A DNA stretch of 6,425 nt from Chloroflexota bacterium (GTDB taxonomy: Bacteria > Chloroflexota > Limnocylindria > Limnocylindrales > CSP1-4): assembly GCA_005880805.1 (NCBI GenBank), contig VBFZ01000218.1, positions 1 through 6,425 of the forward strand, read 5' to 3'. Numbering within the stretch: position 1 is the first letter of the stretch; each line of letters begins with the position of its first letter. Below, one piece after another: positions 5,992-6,425 of the stretch. The position numbers and the translations under genes were made by a program. The notes under the pieces are model-generated. The model worked only from the letters and a program-made list of their open reading frames with translations. It did no database searches and was not told the DNA's origin.

Positions 5992-6425
5992 TCAGCCGGA
6001 CGACTTGCGGCGCAGGAAGCTCGGAATCTCCAGGTCGTCGGCATCGAATGCGCGGTGGGCCGGCTCGGCCGCCACGCCAACGGTTCGCGGCGCCCGCACT
6101 GAGGTGGTGGCGGCTGCCGCAGCGGCGTCCTCGTCGGTCCGATCAGACCCGTTGTCGCGGATGGACGGCGGCTGGCTCTCTTCGGCCTCCGCTCGCTGCC
6201 GCTCGAGCTCGTCGAGGAAGTTGCGCTCGCGTGGCGCCCGCAGCGATCCGCCGACCTCGTAGGGCTGCGCGGCGGCCTCGCGACGGATGCTCTCGTGCTT
6301 TCGGCTGGCGTCGAAGCCGGTTGCGATGACCGTGATGGCGACCTCGTCGCCAAGGCGCTCGTTGAAGCTCGTGCCGAAGATGATGTTCGCCTCCGGATCG
6401 GCCGCCGCCTTGATCTCTTCGGCCG
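5992..6425 (-). CDS. ftsZ: Cell division GTPase FtsZ, C-terminal 143 residues (5' part outside window)
   Basis: The frame is open from the right edge to TGA 5994-5992. It begins in the FtsZ C-terminal subdomain: AADPEANIIFGTSFNE followed by LGDEVAITVIATGFD (about 6405-6310) is the conserved end of the globular tubulin-like domain. A variable linker of about 90 residues follows, rich in charged residues and Ala, including a run of six Ala. It ends in the conserved C-terminal peptide DLEIPSFLRRK (6036-6004) and a tail of SSG. That peptide is the docking site for membrane tethers such as SepF or FtsA. FtsZ polymerises with GTP into the cytokinetic ring; the GTP-binding T-loops lie outside the window. 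It is the upstream neighbour of yggS, which is a common order, but the gap to yggS is unusually long for such clusters. Confidence 0.97.
   Translation of the reverse strand, partial: AEEIKAAADPEANIIFGTSFNERLGDEVAITVIATGFDASRKHESIRREAAAQPYEVGGSLRAPRERNFLDELERQRAEAEESQPPSIRDNGSDRTDEDAAAAAATTSVRAPRTVGVAAEPAHRAFDADDLEIPSFLRRKSSG

Noticed and set aside
5718..6353. 211-codon - strand frame overlapping ftsZ
   Set aside because: It overlaps the clear FtsZ coding frame in another phase, and its composition is Ser/Arg-rich without motifs.

Overview
The window is very G+C-rich bacterial chromosomal DNA; codon third positions are mostly G or C in every gene. No transposase, integrase, phage gene, CRISPR array or toxin-antitoxin pair is visible. 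The FtsZ tail, the YggS and YggU families, a tRNA-Val with an encoded CCA end and a MoxR/DUF58/DUF4129 set suggest a high-GC Chloroflexota or Actinomycetota lineage. I lean slightly to Chloroflexota, but the window alone cannot settle this.

Layout, left to right. A tyrosine-phosphatase-family gene, truncated at the window edge, occupies about 2-733 on the + strand. Everything else is on the - strand and is read from right to left. In order of transcription these are: the 3' part of ftsZ (6425-5992); a 295-base gap holding a perfect 2 x 18 bp tandem repeat (5991-5697); yggS, for PLP homeostasis (5696-4971); a MoxR-family AAA+ ATPase (4897-3881); a DUF58 protein (3857-2667); a polytopic membrane protein with a C-terminal DUF4129 domain (2670-1237); a small DUF167/YggU protein (about 1217-888); and tRNA-Val(CAC) (841-765). 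The phosphatase gene converges on the tRNA.

The genes from yggS to yggU are tightly packed: 73, 23, -4 and about 19 bases apart, with an ATGA stop/start overlap between DUF58 and DUF4129. They probably form one operon. MoxR, DUF58 and DUF4129 proteins form a known partnership, in which the ATPase is thought to act as a chaperone for a membrane-associated DUF58 protein and a DUF4129 membrane protein. The main point of interest is where this set sits. It lies between yggS and yggU, just downstream of ftsZ, where many bacteria carry sepF and yggT. Its DUF58 and DUF4129 members also differ from family norms. I see no clearly new system; the placement and divergence of this set are the best leads.
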